Part shown: in pieces, positions 18,896 to 26,776 of the stretch
Numbering within the stretch: position 1 is the first letter of the stretch
Layout of the letters: every line of letters starts with the position of its first letter
Source: Gammaproteobacteria bacterium
GTDB lineage: Bacteria; Pseudomonadota; Gammaproteobacteria; Xanthomonadales; SZUA-36
DNA length: 35,116 bases
Assembly: GCA_024275935.1 (NCBI GenBank)
Contig: JAJRYF010000141.1
Coordinates: 1 to 35,116, forward strand
Direction of reading: 5' to 3'
Position numbers and translations under genes: made by a program
Notes under the pieces: generated by a model
The model's database searches: none
What the model was told of the DNA's origin: nothing
Seen by the model: only the letters and a program-made list of their open reading frames with translations

Positions 18896-20280
18896 TAGTT
18901 ATTCTCCTGCAACAATTGACCAAGTTCGAAATCACTAACTGGCTGAATAGCCGGATTACTGCGATCAAAAACCAGCGCACCATCAATATAAACCTGTTCA
19001 GCATGAGCATAAACACTAAATGGGTTCTGATTCCAAAGCACTACATCTGCCATTTTACCAGGCTCCAGAGTACCAGTACGGTCTTCAATCCCCAAGGCTT
19101 TAGCCGGGTTTGATGTAATCCACCGGATTGCCCGTTCCGGAGGAATTTCCATACCCACACGATTACCTCTGAACATTGCCTTGGCAGCTTCCTGGTTCAG
19201 GCGTTGAATACCTTCAGCAGAATCTGAGTGTACTATTGCACAACTACCCACAGGCCGATCCACAATAGCAATATTTTCCTGAATCCCATCATAAGCCTCG
19301 GCCTTAAAACCCCACCAATCTGCCCATAGCGCGCCACAAACTCCAGCTGCAGCCAGCTGATCAGCAATTTTATAGGCCTCAACTGCGTGGTGGAAAGTCG
19401 TTATCTGGTAACCAAACTCGGCAGCCAGATCAAGAATAGTTAGCATTTCATCAGCCCGATAACAATGCATATTTACTTTTATTTCACCACGAAGCACCGC
19501 ACTTAAAGTTTCCATTTTCAGGTCACGCTTAGGCGGTTTGGCTTTCTTGGCATCCTCACCACCTTTAGCCAAAGATGCCTGATAATCATCCAGTGATTGC
19601 TGATATTCTTGCGCCGCAGCCCAAGCCTGGCGGTAACCACTAACATTACCCATACGAGTCATTGGTGCTTGCTTATTGCCCCCATATACGCGTTTGGGAT
19701 TCTCCCCACAGGCCATCTTCAAAGACTGCGGAGCCTGTGGGAATTTCATTGCCTGATAACTATTGGCATAAACATTTTTTAGCGTAACCCCACGACCTCC
19801 GAACAGATTGGCCGAGCCTGGAAGAATTTGTAAACTGGTAACCCCGCCTGCCAGAGCTCTGGAAAAGCCAGGGTCCTGTGGCCAGATTGAATGCTCAGCC
19901 CAAACTCCAGGAGTACTAGGTGAGATCATCTCATTACCATCTTCATGGCCTTTTAAGCCAGGGCTGGGGTAAACCCCAAGGTGAGAGTGCAAATCTATCA
20001 GACCAGGAGTGACCCAGCGACCATCAGCCGCGACCACTTGCGCGCCCTCAGCCGAAAGTTGTTTGCCCAGAGCTACTATCTGACCATTAGCCATTAATAT
20101 ATCGGTATTATCCAGACGCTCACCCGTACCCGTAAGAATAGTCGCACCAGTAATAAGAACTTTACTCGAGGGCAGAGCTTCATAGCTGCTAGGAAATGGT
20201 TCACTCGCCTGAGCTTGCCACGATTGCCAACCACTAATTAAAAGAACTGCCAATAAAACAGGGATTTTATGTATTGTCAT
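18895..20280 (-). CDS. Exported amidohydrolase (imidazolonepropionase-like family)
   Basis: A 461-residue periplasmic hydrolase when started at the ATG at 20280, which follows GAGTGG and opens directly into a signal peptide (IPVLLAVLLISGWQSWQAQA); the longer frame from 20361 would bury it. The metal-binding signature GLIDLHSHLGVYPSPG is present, with later ligands in VNMHCYR, TFHHAVEA and IVHSDSAEG. The C-terminal ALGIEDRTGTLEPGKMADVV segment returns to the beta-sandwich. Members act on cyclic amides or dipeptides, but the sequence does not fix the substrate. It is translationally coupled to the ligand-less paralogue downstream, so the two probably work together. Confidence 0.87.
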   Translation of the reverse strand: MTIHKIPVLLAVLLISGWQSWQAQASEPFPSSYEALPSSKVLITGATILTGTGERLDNTDILMANGQIVALGKQLSAEGAQVVAADGRWVTPGLIDLHSHLGVYPSPGLKGHEDGNEMISPSTPGVWAEHSIWPQDPGFSRALAGGVTSLQILPGSANLFGGRGVTLKNVYANSYQAMKFPQAPQSLKMACGENPKRVYGGNKQAPMTRMGNVSGYRQAWAAAQEYQQSLDDYQASLAKGGEDAKKAKPPKRDLKMETLSAVLRGEIKVNMHCYRADEMLTILDLAAEFGYQITTFHHAVEAYKIADQLAAAGVCGALWADWWGFKAEAYDGIQENIAIVDRPVGSCAIVHSDSAEGIQRLNQEAAKAMFRGNRVGMEIPPERAIRWITSNPAKALGIEDRTGTLEPGKMADVVLWNQNPFSVYAHAEQVYIDGALVFDRSNPAIQPVSDFELGQLLQENN

Positions 20281-20356
20281 TTTTTCCACTCTTGTACTAA
20301 TTACAGGATATTCAAGCAGTGATAGTAACAGAAAACCGCAGTGCTCTGTGGCACCC

Positions 20357-20386
20357 CCCAATCCCCCGATATATCTGGGGATTGGG
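20357..20386. terminator. Strong hairpin downstream of the 252-residue gene
   Basis: CCCAATCCCC pairs with GGGGATTGGG around a short AT-rich loop, a stem of about thirteen positions with one mismatch. It lies 33 bases beyond the stop of the minus-strand gene at 20419. The arm sequence (CAATCCCC then GATA) repeats the outer arms of the long inverted repeat at 28484-28651. It may act as a terminator or be a minimal relative of that element. Confidence 0.5.
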
Positions 20387-20418
20387 ATTTATACAAGAGT
20401 AGTTAAGGAGCCTCTGAT

Positions 20419-21177
20419 CTAACGGAGCAGCTTAACCCGACTGGCGACATCTTCCTTTAAACTAGCATAGGTTTCGATTAGCTCAGCTATGCGGTTATAT
20501 CGTTTCAGGGTCAAGTTTTCAGTTGTTATCGCTACAACTTGAGCATCTTCAGATTTTCCTTGTTTGCTTAAGCGGTTAACTTCTACATAGGCTTTGGTGA
20601 ATCTCTCTATCTCTTCCTCATTTGGTATATCCCTTGGGGGCTTAACTCCTTTGACCGCCAAACCAATAAACTCTTTATCAAATGCGTCAGAACCTGATAG
20701 TGCATTCAGAATTCTCTTCAGCTTTCCGCGCGCTATAGGGTGAGAGGCGATCATAAATTTACCATAACCCACCGCACTATATTGTGCGCTATTTGCGCTG
20801 CCGACACCTCTCATATTATCAGGGCGTGATGCCCAAACATCCCCATTACGAGCACAGCTCAATTCACTGAGCCTACTACCCACTGGTTTACTCATCCAAC
20901 AGACTATCTTGTCAATATCTTTTCGTTTATTGCTTGCGATCTCATTAAAGCCCTGACGGACAATCCGCAGGGTCAGTTCTTCCTCGAAGCTGAGGTTGCC
21001 ACGAGTGACCTCAATAGGGTCTAGTTCGAAAGGGTCGCTCTTTTTAGACTCAAGCTGATCTGCTGACTTAGCACCTGAGAGCTGCCCGAGTTGCTCTTCA
21101 TTGGAGTTATTCGCTGCTACCGAACTACATAAAATTACGAGCAGAAGAGCCATTAAAACGTTAGATTTGATATTCAT
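20419..21177 (-). CDS. Exported protein of unknown function
   Basis: A 252-residue protein with AGAGG before the ATG and a clear signal peptide (SNVLMALLLVILCSSVAA, cleavage before NNSN). The mature part begins with a polar, acidic linker, then a helical domain with a CWMSKPVGSRLSELSC segment whose two cysteines could form a disulfide. A C-terminal heptad-like helix ends in KEDVASRVKLLR. I recognise no family. It lies third on the minus strand after the cysteine-rich precursor and the CPBP protease, with gaps of 13 and about 147 bases upstream, so it may belong to the same functional unit; its own promoter is possible. Confidence 0.7.
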   Translation of the reverse strand: MNIKSNVLMALLLVILCSSVAANNSNEEQLGQLSGAKSADQLESKKSDPFELDPIEVTRGNLSFEEELTLRIVRQGFNEIASNKRKDIDKIVCWMSKPVGSRLSELSCARNGDVWASRPDNMRGVGSANSAQYSAVGYGKFMIASHPIARGKLKRILNALSGSDAFDKEFIGLAVKGVKPPRDIPNEEEIERFTKAYVEVNRLSKQGKSEDAQVVAITTENLTLKRYNRIAELIETYASLKEDVASRVKLLR

Positions 21178-21324
21178 TATTTACCTCTTTAATATCCATA
21201 TTAACTTGCAAAGCTTACACTAATAACAAATTGTGAGTATGTAGGAATTTCACCCTAAATGACACAAAATCGTCAATCAATAGTAATGTACTATTATCTC
21301 AACAAACACATTCTTTTCCTGGCC

Positions 21325-22311
21325 TTAGCGTGTAAATAAATATCCCGAAACCAAAACAGCGTTATAGGCACTATGGAAAATAATTGCTGACCATAGTGAT
21401 CTGTTTTTGATATAAACCCAACACATGATCATGGAAAGAACAAAATACCAGCCAGATGCAAATAACTGCCAGACTAGAGTTTCATGAAAAAACCCATGTA
21501 TTGCTGAAAACCCAACAGATACTACAATTGAGCCAATTACCAGCATATTGCGTTCAATAAAAAACCTCAACATAACTCCACGAAACAAAAGCTCTTCGAC
21601 CAGAGGCGCCAACACAACTACTAGCAAAACAAGGGCAAAGGTAGATAATTGGGTGAAAACAGAACTTAACTCTTCTGGTACTTGAAGAGGATATACATTA
21701 TCCAGCGAATAACTAAGAAAGGCTACAACGAAAGCCGCAGTAACGGCTAATAAAAGCGGGTAGAGCAGTTTTTCCTTGTGTTTAGAGCGGGGAAAAGAGA
21801 ATGTTTCACGGAGTAATTTTTGCCGCCAGAGAGCGTACATGGCAGCTAATGCTGCTAATATTTTAGTTGCGTATACTACGGTTATAAGGAATAAACTAAA
21901 TGAAATAAGGAATTTACTTTTATCTGCAAAACTAATGCGAAAACCTTCTGAACTTAAGACACCCACTACTCTAGATATTAACCCATCATTAAAATCATAA
22001 TTACCCGTGACGAATCTAACAAGTCTGCTAATATAAGCTCCCGCTGTCTGTATACCCATGGCGCATTCCACCAATTGCGTCTCTACACAGGGGCTGGCCA
22101 AATAACATGTCTCCGATTCCTTAAGTACTAGGCGAATTTTTTCCAGTAATTCCGTGTGAGACCTGTTATCTTTACATTCTGTGTGTAAATGGAATGTGCT
22201 GTATTTATCAAGAATGGGAATATTAGAGACAACCATAAAAAATAACACCATGATTAGCGCATAAGCTATGGCGTAATTCTTGATAAATGGTTTTAATTGT
22301 AAAGTTGACAT
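21325..22311 (-). CDS. CPBP-family intramembrane metalloprotease
   Basis: A 328-residue multi-span membrane protein. The CPBP (Abi/CAAX-protease-related) signature is complete: EELLFRG with E239, E240 and R244, a second motif FSAIHG (H272), and a third, FHSAYN (H313). The N-terminal half holds two or three spans and an extracytoplasmic loop with several cysteines (CYLASPCVETQLVECAM). The ATG at 22311 is chosen; the TTG at 22341 lies inside a hairpin. CPBP proteins in bacteria often sit beside bacteriocin genes as immunity or maturation proteins. Here the gene lies 50 bp after the stop codon of the cysteine-rich precursor gene. That role is inference from context. Confidence 0.88.
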   Translation of the reverse strand: MSTLQLKPFIKNYAIAYALIMVLFFMVVSNIPILDKYSTFHLHTECKDNRSHTELLEKIRLVLKESETCYLASPCVETQLVECAMGIQTAGAYISRLVRFVTGNYDFNDGLISRVVGVLSSEGFRISFADKSKFLISFSLFLITVVYATKILAALAAMYALWRQKLLRETFSFPRSKHKEKLLYPLLLAVTAAFVVAFLSYSLDNVYPLQVPEELSSVFTQLSTFALVLLVVVLAPLVEELLFRGVMLRFFIERNMLVIGSIVVSVGFSAIHGFFHETLVWQLFASGWYFVLSMIMCWVYIKNRSLWSAIIFHSAYNAVLVSGYLFTR

Positions 22312-22324
22312 ATTTTTCTCAAAA

Positions 22325-22348
22325 TTCCCGGTTGAGTTCAACCGGGAA
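22325..22348 (-). terminator. Perfect hairpin between the precursor and protease genes
   Basis: An 11-bp perfect inverted repeat, TTCCCGGTTGA and TCAACCGGGAA, separated by two bases. On the minus strand it is followed by TTTT, 14 bases past the stop codon of the cysteine-rich precursor. It resembles a short intrinsic terminator or leaky attenuator that would lower expression of the protease relative to the precursor. Confidence 0.6.
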
Positions 22349-22361
22349 AGTGGTTCTCAAG

Positions 22362-23068
22362 TTAATTTTGAATTTTTTGAAAGCAGTCACATGTGAAGCC
22401 ATTTCCACAGTTACCAGAGCCGAAGCTCTGAACCCCACCAAGATTAGAGCATTGCGAGGCACAAAGTCTGGAAGCAAGATATATGCCTGCAGCACATGCA
22501 GCCGCACCAGCAGCAGCCCCGCCATACCATATACATGGTATACAAACTTCCAAAGAAGGATCATTTTTCAATAATGATTGCGAACCGAGGTCGCCAAAAG
22601 ATTGCTCCTTACTGCTGGTTAAACTACTAACAAGCTGGTCATCATTACGGGTAAGAAATGTAGTCATCTTGCCATCAGCAATATGTGTCATTGTAACTTT
22701 AGTCATTCCATCTCCAAAGTCACTACTGGTGACATTGGCAAATACCCGACGACCAAATGGTGTTGAATGCGACAACTGAAAACGTACATTGCCATTTTCT
22801 TCCACAATGGTAAGTTCCGTCCGGATATCTTTAGCTAGAGCCTCTAGCTCTGGGGTGCGGTTAAACTGCAATACCGGAATCCTCTCCTGACCATGCATTT
22901 CCCAGCCTTCAATCGAAGCATTACCCTCAAAAACTTGATCATCTGCAAAGCTAATCCCTGCAAACAGAAGCGTTGCAGTTGTCAAAATCAACAGAATTAG
23001 TGATTGAAATGAAAGCCAGGGTTTTATGCTAGATTGCGTGTTGCGTGTTGCGTGTTAGGATATTTCAT
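22362..23068 (-). CDS. Secreted precursor with C-terminal defensin-like (CS-alpha-beta) cysteine module; frame interrupted by 7-bp repeats
   Basis: The open frame from 22991 (TTG, no Shine-Dalgarno) encodes 209 residues but begins inside a signal peptide. An AAGGAG-preceded ATG lies at 23068, out of frame. Adding one 7-bp unit at 23034-23054 joins them into a 237-residue precursor: a basic N-region, LILLILTTATLLFAGISFA, cleavage before DDQV. The propeptide of about 130 residues has no cysteine. The last 60 residues (22365-22544) hold all eight, spaced C-x2-C-x12-C-x10-C-x3-C-x13-C-x5-C-x1-C, with GNC before the sixth-to-eighth group. The last six match the CS-alpha-beta defensin pattern CxxxC...GxC...CxC. 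A hydrophobic Trp-Tyr/Gly/Ala-rich stretch precedes them, somewhat like halocin C8-type or big-defensin peptides. The fold and antimicrobial role are inference. As read, the three-copy allele would yield only a 14-codon product. Confidence 0.68.
23034..23056 (+). repeat. Tandem 7-bp repeat (TTGCGTG, three copies) in the 5' end of the precursor gene
   Basis: Three exact copies of TTGCGTG plus a partial TT. They lie between the ATG at 23068 and the signal-peptide coding frame. Because 7 is not a multiple of 3, each gain or loss changes the frame. A gain of one or a loss of two copies restores the full precursor frame. Confidence 0.85.
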
Positions 23069-23439
23069 CCAAGTGTACTCCTTGTATAACATTAAGTATT
23101 CCATCAATGGAGCGAACTGGCTCCCCTCAGAACCGCATCGCATTAATGCCTTTGCTTATCCGTGTTTGCATAAGCTGATGGAAAAGTAACACAAGTTCGC
23201 TAGTACAGTCAAGCAGTCACTTTACCCTAATCACAGTACTAAAATTCGGAAACTGTGTGTAGGATATTGATGTATATGCTAGAGCAAATGAGTGCATAAT
23301 CACTGCCGTATCAGTGGCCTAATTCTTATATTTGCGGCTACTCTAAGAGTGTGTGTTATAGTCCGTTTTCTGTATCTGGATATGATGCCTTGGATGCCTT
23401 ACAGTCATTGCCCAGAACTAAAATAAAGAAGCTATTTAA
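23069..23439. other. Intergenic region between divergent precursor and kinase-like genes
   Basis: These 371 bases hold no credible gene. On the minus strand AAGGAG (23078-23083) precedes the precursor ATG. An 8-bp inverted repeat, AGCGAACT (23111-23118) and AGTTCGCT (23194-23201), would lie in or near the precursor leader. GATGCCTTG/GATGCCTTA near 23385 is a short direct repeat upstream of the kinase-like gene. Promoters for both directions must be here. Confidence 0.5.
23184..23212 (-). promoter_or_regulatory. Possible promoter for the cysteine-rich precursor
   Basis: On the minus strand TTGACT (23207-23212) and TTACTT (23184-23189) are spaced by 17 bases. The -10 is weak, and the leader to the ATG at 23068 would be about 110 bases. 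Prediction by eye only. Confidence 0.25.
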
Positions 23440-24105
23440 ATGATGCGCGAATTACTTAAAAGTCCTGAATTTAAACAACAATTCACTCACTGGATTGAGA
23501 CCAGCTTGCGCACTGGCGACAACCACTTGGCGACCAGCAATCAGGGTACCTTGTTACTGTATCAGCAAGATGGTTATGAGTGTGTGGTTAAAGCTGCGAT
23601 GGGTACGGCTTTGCTATTCCAGGCCCGGTTAGCGACTTTGCGGCGGGAGTACAAGGCTTATCAGAAAATGCAGGGGCTAGAAAATATTCCTATGTGCTTT
23701 GGCTTGCTTGAAGATCGTTATCTGGTACTGGAGTATATTCGCGGAACTCCTTACCGCCACGCGGCTTGGGATGATCGAGATAAGTGGTTCGCCGAACTGC
23801 GGCAAACCATCGAGAAATTTCATTTGCTTGGGGTCAGCCACGGGGACTTAAAATCTAAATCCAATATCATTGTCACCGCTGAGCAAAAACCATGTGTGAT
23901 TGATTTTGGCACGGCTATTATCTATAAATCGGGGCTGCATCCAATTAATCATTCACTCTTCAAATTTTCCCAACGCATTGATCGTAATGCCTGGGTCAAA
24001 CACAAATATCAAGGTGACTATAGCGCCGCTGTTGCTGCCGACCAGGACTGGCTTAAATACAGCAAACTTGAATCTGTATTGCGGCGCTTCAGGCGAGATA
24101 ACTAA
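23440..24105 (+). CDS. Kinase-like protein (RIO/lipopolysaccharide-kinase type)
   Basis: A 221-residue protein with a compact protein-kinase-like fold. Lys 51 in CVVKAA fits the ATP-anchoring lysine; the catalytic loop reads HGDLKSKSN (134-142, with D136 and N142); and DFG at 155-157 supplies the metal-binding aspartate. These match the minimal kinase core of RIO, WaaP/KdkA and related lipopolysaccharide kinases; the acceptor cannot be read from sequence. It has no signal peptide or membrane span, so it is cytoplasmic. Its stop codon directly abuts the ATG of the phosphopantetheinyl transferase gene (TAA-ATG), so the two are co-translated. The second codon is also ATG, leaving the start ambiguous by one residue. 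Confidence 0.8.
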   Translation: MMRELLKSPEFKQQFTHWIETSLRTGDNHLATSNQGTLLLYQQDGYECVVKAAMGTALLFQARLATLRREYKAYQKMQGLENIPMCFGLLEDRYLVLEYIRGTPYRHAAWDDRDKWFAELRQTIEKFHLLGVSHGDLKSKSNIIVTAEQKPCVIDFGTAIIYKSGLHPINHSLFKFSQRIDRNAWVKHKYQGDYSAAVAADQDWLKYSKLESVLRRFRRDN

Positions 24106-24843
24106 ATGGCAGTGGATCAGGTTGGAGACTTCGAGCAACGGCATCTGCCACTTGGAGATTTAGAGCCTCCAGGGAGTGGGGTCCTTGACTTGTGGCTAAT
24201 CGATATTGATACCGCTGAAATGTCAGTTACAGTTGCTGCCGGTAGAAATACAAAAATCAAACGACGCCGTTTTGCACAGCGCTTTTACACCCGTCTGTTA
24301 CTGGCAGCATATGTGCGCAAAGCCCCGGCTAAACTAGAGTTCTGTTATTCTGCGCAAGGTAAGCCACTACTGGAGCCATTGGACAATCCGACTATACACT
24401 TTAATGTTTCCCATAGTCGTAACTGGCTGGCAATTACCGTATCCAGTGAGCAAATGCTAGGCGTAGATATCGAATCCAATAGAATCAACAATGATCCCTT
24501 AGCTCTGGCAAAACGCTACTTCAGTGTTGCTGAAATAAAATGGTTAAAGGCTAGTGATGATATCCAAACTGCATTTAACCGGCTCTGGGTAAGAAAAGAG
24601 GCGGCTTTGAAATGTCTGGGCCTTGGTATTGCTGGTAAATTGTCCAAAACTCACTGTAGCCTAATCGAATCAGCAACTGTTGACCAAGTAGGCCTAGAAG
24701 ATCTGCCAAGCGGGTATAGAGATATAGATAAACTGGAAATCATAGATTGGCAATCTAAAGAGAATGAAATCCTGGGGGCCATCGCCCTGGCAACACGACC
24801 AGATACTGTACGCAGCTTTCAGCTTGTATGCACGCGCAAATGA
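24106..24843 (+). CDS. 4'-phosphopantetheinyl transferase, Sfp family
   Basis: A 245-residue enzyme of Sfp/AcpT type, which moves the phosphopantetheine arm of coenzyme A onto a serine of acyl- or peptidyl-carrier proteins. The substrate-binding FNVSHSRNWLAI is followed by the metal-binding GVDIE (D121, E123) and WVRKEAALKCLG (W161, K164, E165), all in the right order and spacing. No carrier protein or synthase gene lies in the window, so its target is unknown. It sits between a kinase-like gene and a phospholipase D-like gene in an operon with zero and four-base spacing. Confidence 0.93.
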   Translation: MAVDQVGDFEQRHLPLGDLEPPGSGVLDLWLIDIDTAEMSVTVAAGRNTKIKRRRFAQRFYTRLLLAAYVRKAPAKLEFCYSAQGKPLLEPLDNPTIHFNVSHSRNWLAITVSSEQMLGVDIESNRINNDPLALAKRYFSVAEIKWLKASDDIQTAFNRLWVRKEAALKCLGLGIAGKLSKTHCSLIESATVDQVGLEDLPSGYRDIDKLEIIDWQSKENEILGAIALATRPDTVRSFQLVCTRK

Positions 24844-26621
24844 GGAAACTAATTCTGCTATTGGCGGCACTCATGCTGAGCGCTTGCTCATCAAGCCAGA
24901 AGAATATCCGCTTAGTTGAACAGCATATCGACGAGCAACGCAGCCAGCAAATTACTTGCGCCGATACTATTAGCCGCTGTGCATTGCCATCCTCATTACT
25001 ATTGCAAAGCCAAGCTAACACTCATCGCGCACTGATTATTGAGGGCGGAGCAGATTCTTTGATTCTCCGGCTACATATGATCAGAGCTGCCAGAGAGTCT
25101 ATCGACCTTCAGTATTTTATCTTTAGCGGTGATGATAGCGGTCTGCTGCTAATGGGAGAACTGCTTATGGCTGCCAGGCGCGGGGTTAAAGTAAGAGTAT
25201 TATTTGACCAGTTGTTCTCACTTCAGGATGTCACCTACCTTAGCCAGATGGCCTTAGCTCATGAAAACCTGAGAATACGCTTGTATAACCCTACATTTGG
25301 AAAAGCCAGCACCGACAAAACCGAATTTGTTAGCGGGGTAGCCTGTTGTTTCTTCAGATTTAACCAAAGAATGCACAACAAAATCTTCCAGATAGATAAA
25401 AAGCTGACAATAATTGGGGGTCGAAATATTTCTGATAGATATTTTGATATGGATACTAACTATAATTTTCTGGATCGGGATATTCTCTTTAGCGGCCCTG
25501 AGTCCCCCGAAGTACTTGAGTCTTTTAATAGCTACTGGACCAGCAAAGTAGTCAAACCGGTTTTCCACCTGCGTGATGTTCTTAAGCAACTGCTAAACAA
25601 TGAGTTGCCGCCCTTACAGCAACGCTCAGTTCCACAAAGATTTCTAAAACTCGTGGCTACAGCTTTAGAGCCTGAATATATCGAGCAAAGATTTACCAAG
25701 CAAATGCTTCAGGTGCAAAAACTAGAGTATTTTTGGGATTTGCCGCGAGATCCAGCCAGTGGTGAGTTGAAAAACTCCCGTGCCACCAAACTTATATTCA
25801 AGCGTATTGAGGAGGCCGAGCAGGAAGTCCTGGTGCAGTCGCCATATATGGTCTTGAGCCGTCACCTACAGAAAATTTATCAGCAACTAAAGGGTGATCA
25901 CCCTCAAATACAGCTCCGCTACTCCACCAACTCACTAGCTTCAACTGATGCTTGGACCGCCTATGCTTTATACCATAAGAAAAAGAAACGCTATGTTAAG
26001 AAACTTGGGATTGAGATACATGAATTAATGCCATTCCCTAAAAATGTGGAAGACTTTATTCCTCGCTACAAAACTTTAATAGCAGAAAAGTCACAGGGCA
26101 TTATCAGCAGTGACTTTATGACGGGAGCCGCCTCACCCACCGTCGAGCGTCCCGGGCCTCGAACTGGGCTACATAGCAAATCATTGATAATTGATAACTC
26201 GCTGGCCATGATCGGCTCGCATAATTTGGACCCAAGATCTGAAGGTTTTAATACCGAGAATGGAGTTTTTATTCAAGACCAACGGCTGGTGGTAGAGCTA
26301 AAAGAATTGATATTAAAGAATATGGAGGCCCACAATAGTTGGGTAGTAGCGGCTAGAAATGACTTTACCCCGGTGGTTTCCGATATTGGCGGGGTATTTG
26401 AGGATATTTCCCGCACCTTGCCAATATTTGACATCTGGCCGGGGCGCTATACCACCGCCTGGCAGATAAAAGTTGATGGAGTGCAGACTAGCCCTTTGGA
26501 CCCGGAGTTTTATAACAACTACCTGCCAGTAGGGAGTTTCCCGGAAGTGATTATGACCAGACGCCAGATTCTTACTCTGGCAGTGGGTTCGTTTTTTGGT
26601 TTTCTTGGGCCGATAATGTAA
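24840..26621 (+). CDS. Phospholipase D-family lipoprotein, cardiolipin synthase C-like
   Basis: A 593-residue protein started at the ATG at 24840, which overlaps the previous stop as ATGA and opens into a lipoprotein signal (MRKLILLLAALMLSAC, Cys 16). Two HKD motifs are present: HNKIFQID (H179, K181, D186), followed by GGRN, and HSKSLIID (H445, K447), followed by GSHNLDPRS. This two-motif layout and length fit ClsC/YmdC, which makes cardiolipin from phosphatidylglycerol and phosphatidylethanolamine. The lipoprotein signal suggests attachment on the periplasmic side of a membrane. The C-terminal PGRYTTAWQIKVDGVQ segment and final hydrophobic stretch are also seen in this family. Confidence 0.9.
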   Translation: MRKLILLLAALMLSACSSSQKNIRLVEQHIDEQRSQQITCADTISRCALPSSLLLQSQANTHRALIIEGGADSLILRLHMIRAARESIDLQYFIFSGDDSGLLLMGELLMAARRGVKVRVLFDQLFSLQDVTYLSQMALAHENLRIRLYNPTFGKASTDKTEFVSGVACCFFRFNQRMHNKIFQIDKKLTIIGGRNISDRYFDMDTNYNFLDRDILFSGPESPEVLESFNSYWTSKVVKPVFHLRDVLKQLLNNELPPLQQRSVPQRFLKLVATALEPEYIEQRFTKQMLQVQKLEYFWDLPRDPASGELKNSRATKLIFKRIEEAEQEVLVQSPYMVLSRHLQKIYQQLKGDHPQIQLRYSTNSLASTDAWTAYALYHKKKKRYVKKLGIEIHELMPFPKNVEDFIPRYKTLIAEKSQGIISSDFMTGAASPTVERPGPRTGLHSKSLIIDNSLAMIGSHNLDPRSEGFNTENGVFIQDQRLVVELKELILKNMEAHNSWVVAARNDFTPVVSDIGGVFEDISRTLPIFDIWPGRYTTAWQIKVDGVQTSPLDPEFYNNYLPVGSFPEVIMTRRQILTLAVGSFFGFLGPIM

Positions 26622-26660
26622 GTACGAAGCAAACATCCAGAGATTATACGATTACCATGG

Positions 26661-26690
26661 ATCCCGGTTTGGCTATTCGCCGCCACGGAA
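26661..26690 (-). repeat. REP-like dispersed palindrome, copy D
   Basis: On the minus strand it reads TTCCGTGGCGGCGAATAGCC then AAACCGGGAT, nearly identical to copy C. It lies in the gap between the convergent phospholipase D-like and glutamate-synthase-like genes. Confidence 0.7.
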
Positions 26691-26776
26691 CGACTAGATT
26701 TTGGATACCTAGACTTGCTCACTCCAAGACATATAAAGAATATGCCCTTCCAGTACTGTCCCGCTAACTATTTCAA

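Noticed and set aside
22362-22991. Taking the TTG at 22991 as the true start of the cysteine-rich precursor
   Set aside because: No Shine-Dalgarno precedes it, and it would leave a signal peptide without a basic N-region, while in-frame sequence upstream encodes one.
23034-23056. Considered as a CRISPR fragment
   Set aside because: The units are 7 bp, directly adjacent and without spacers.
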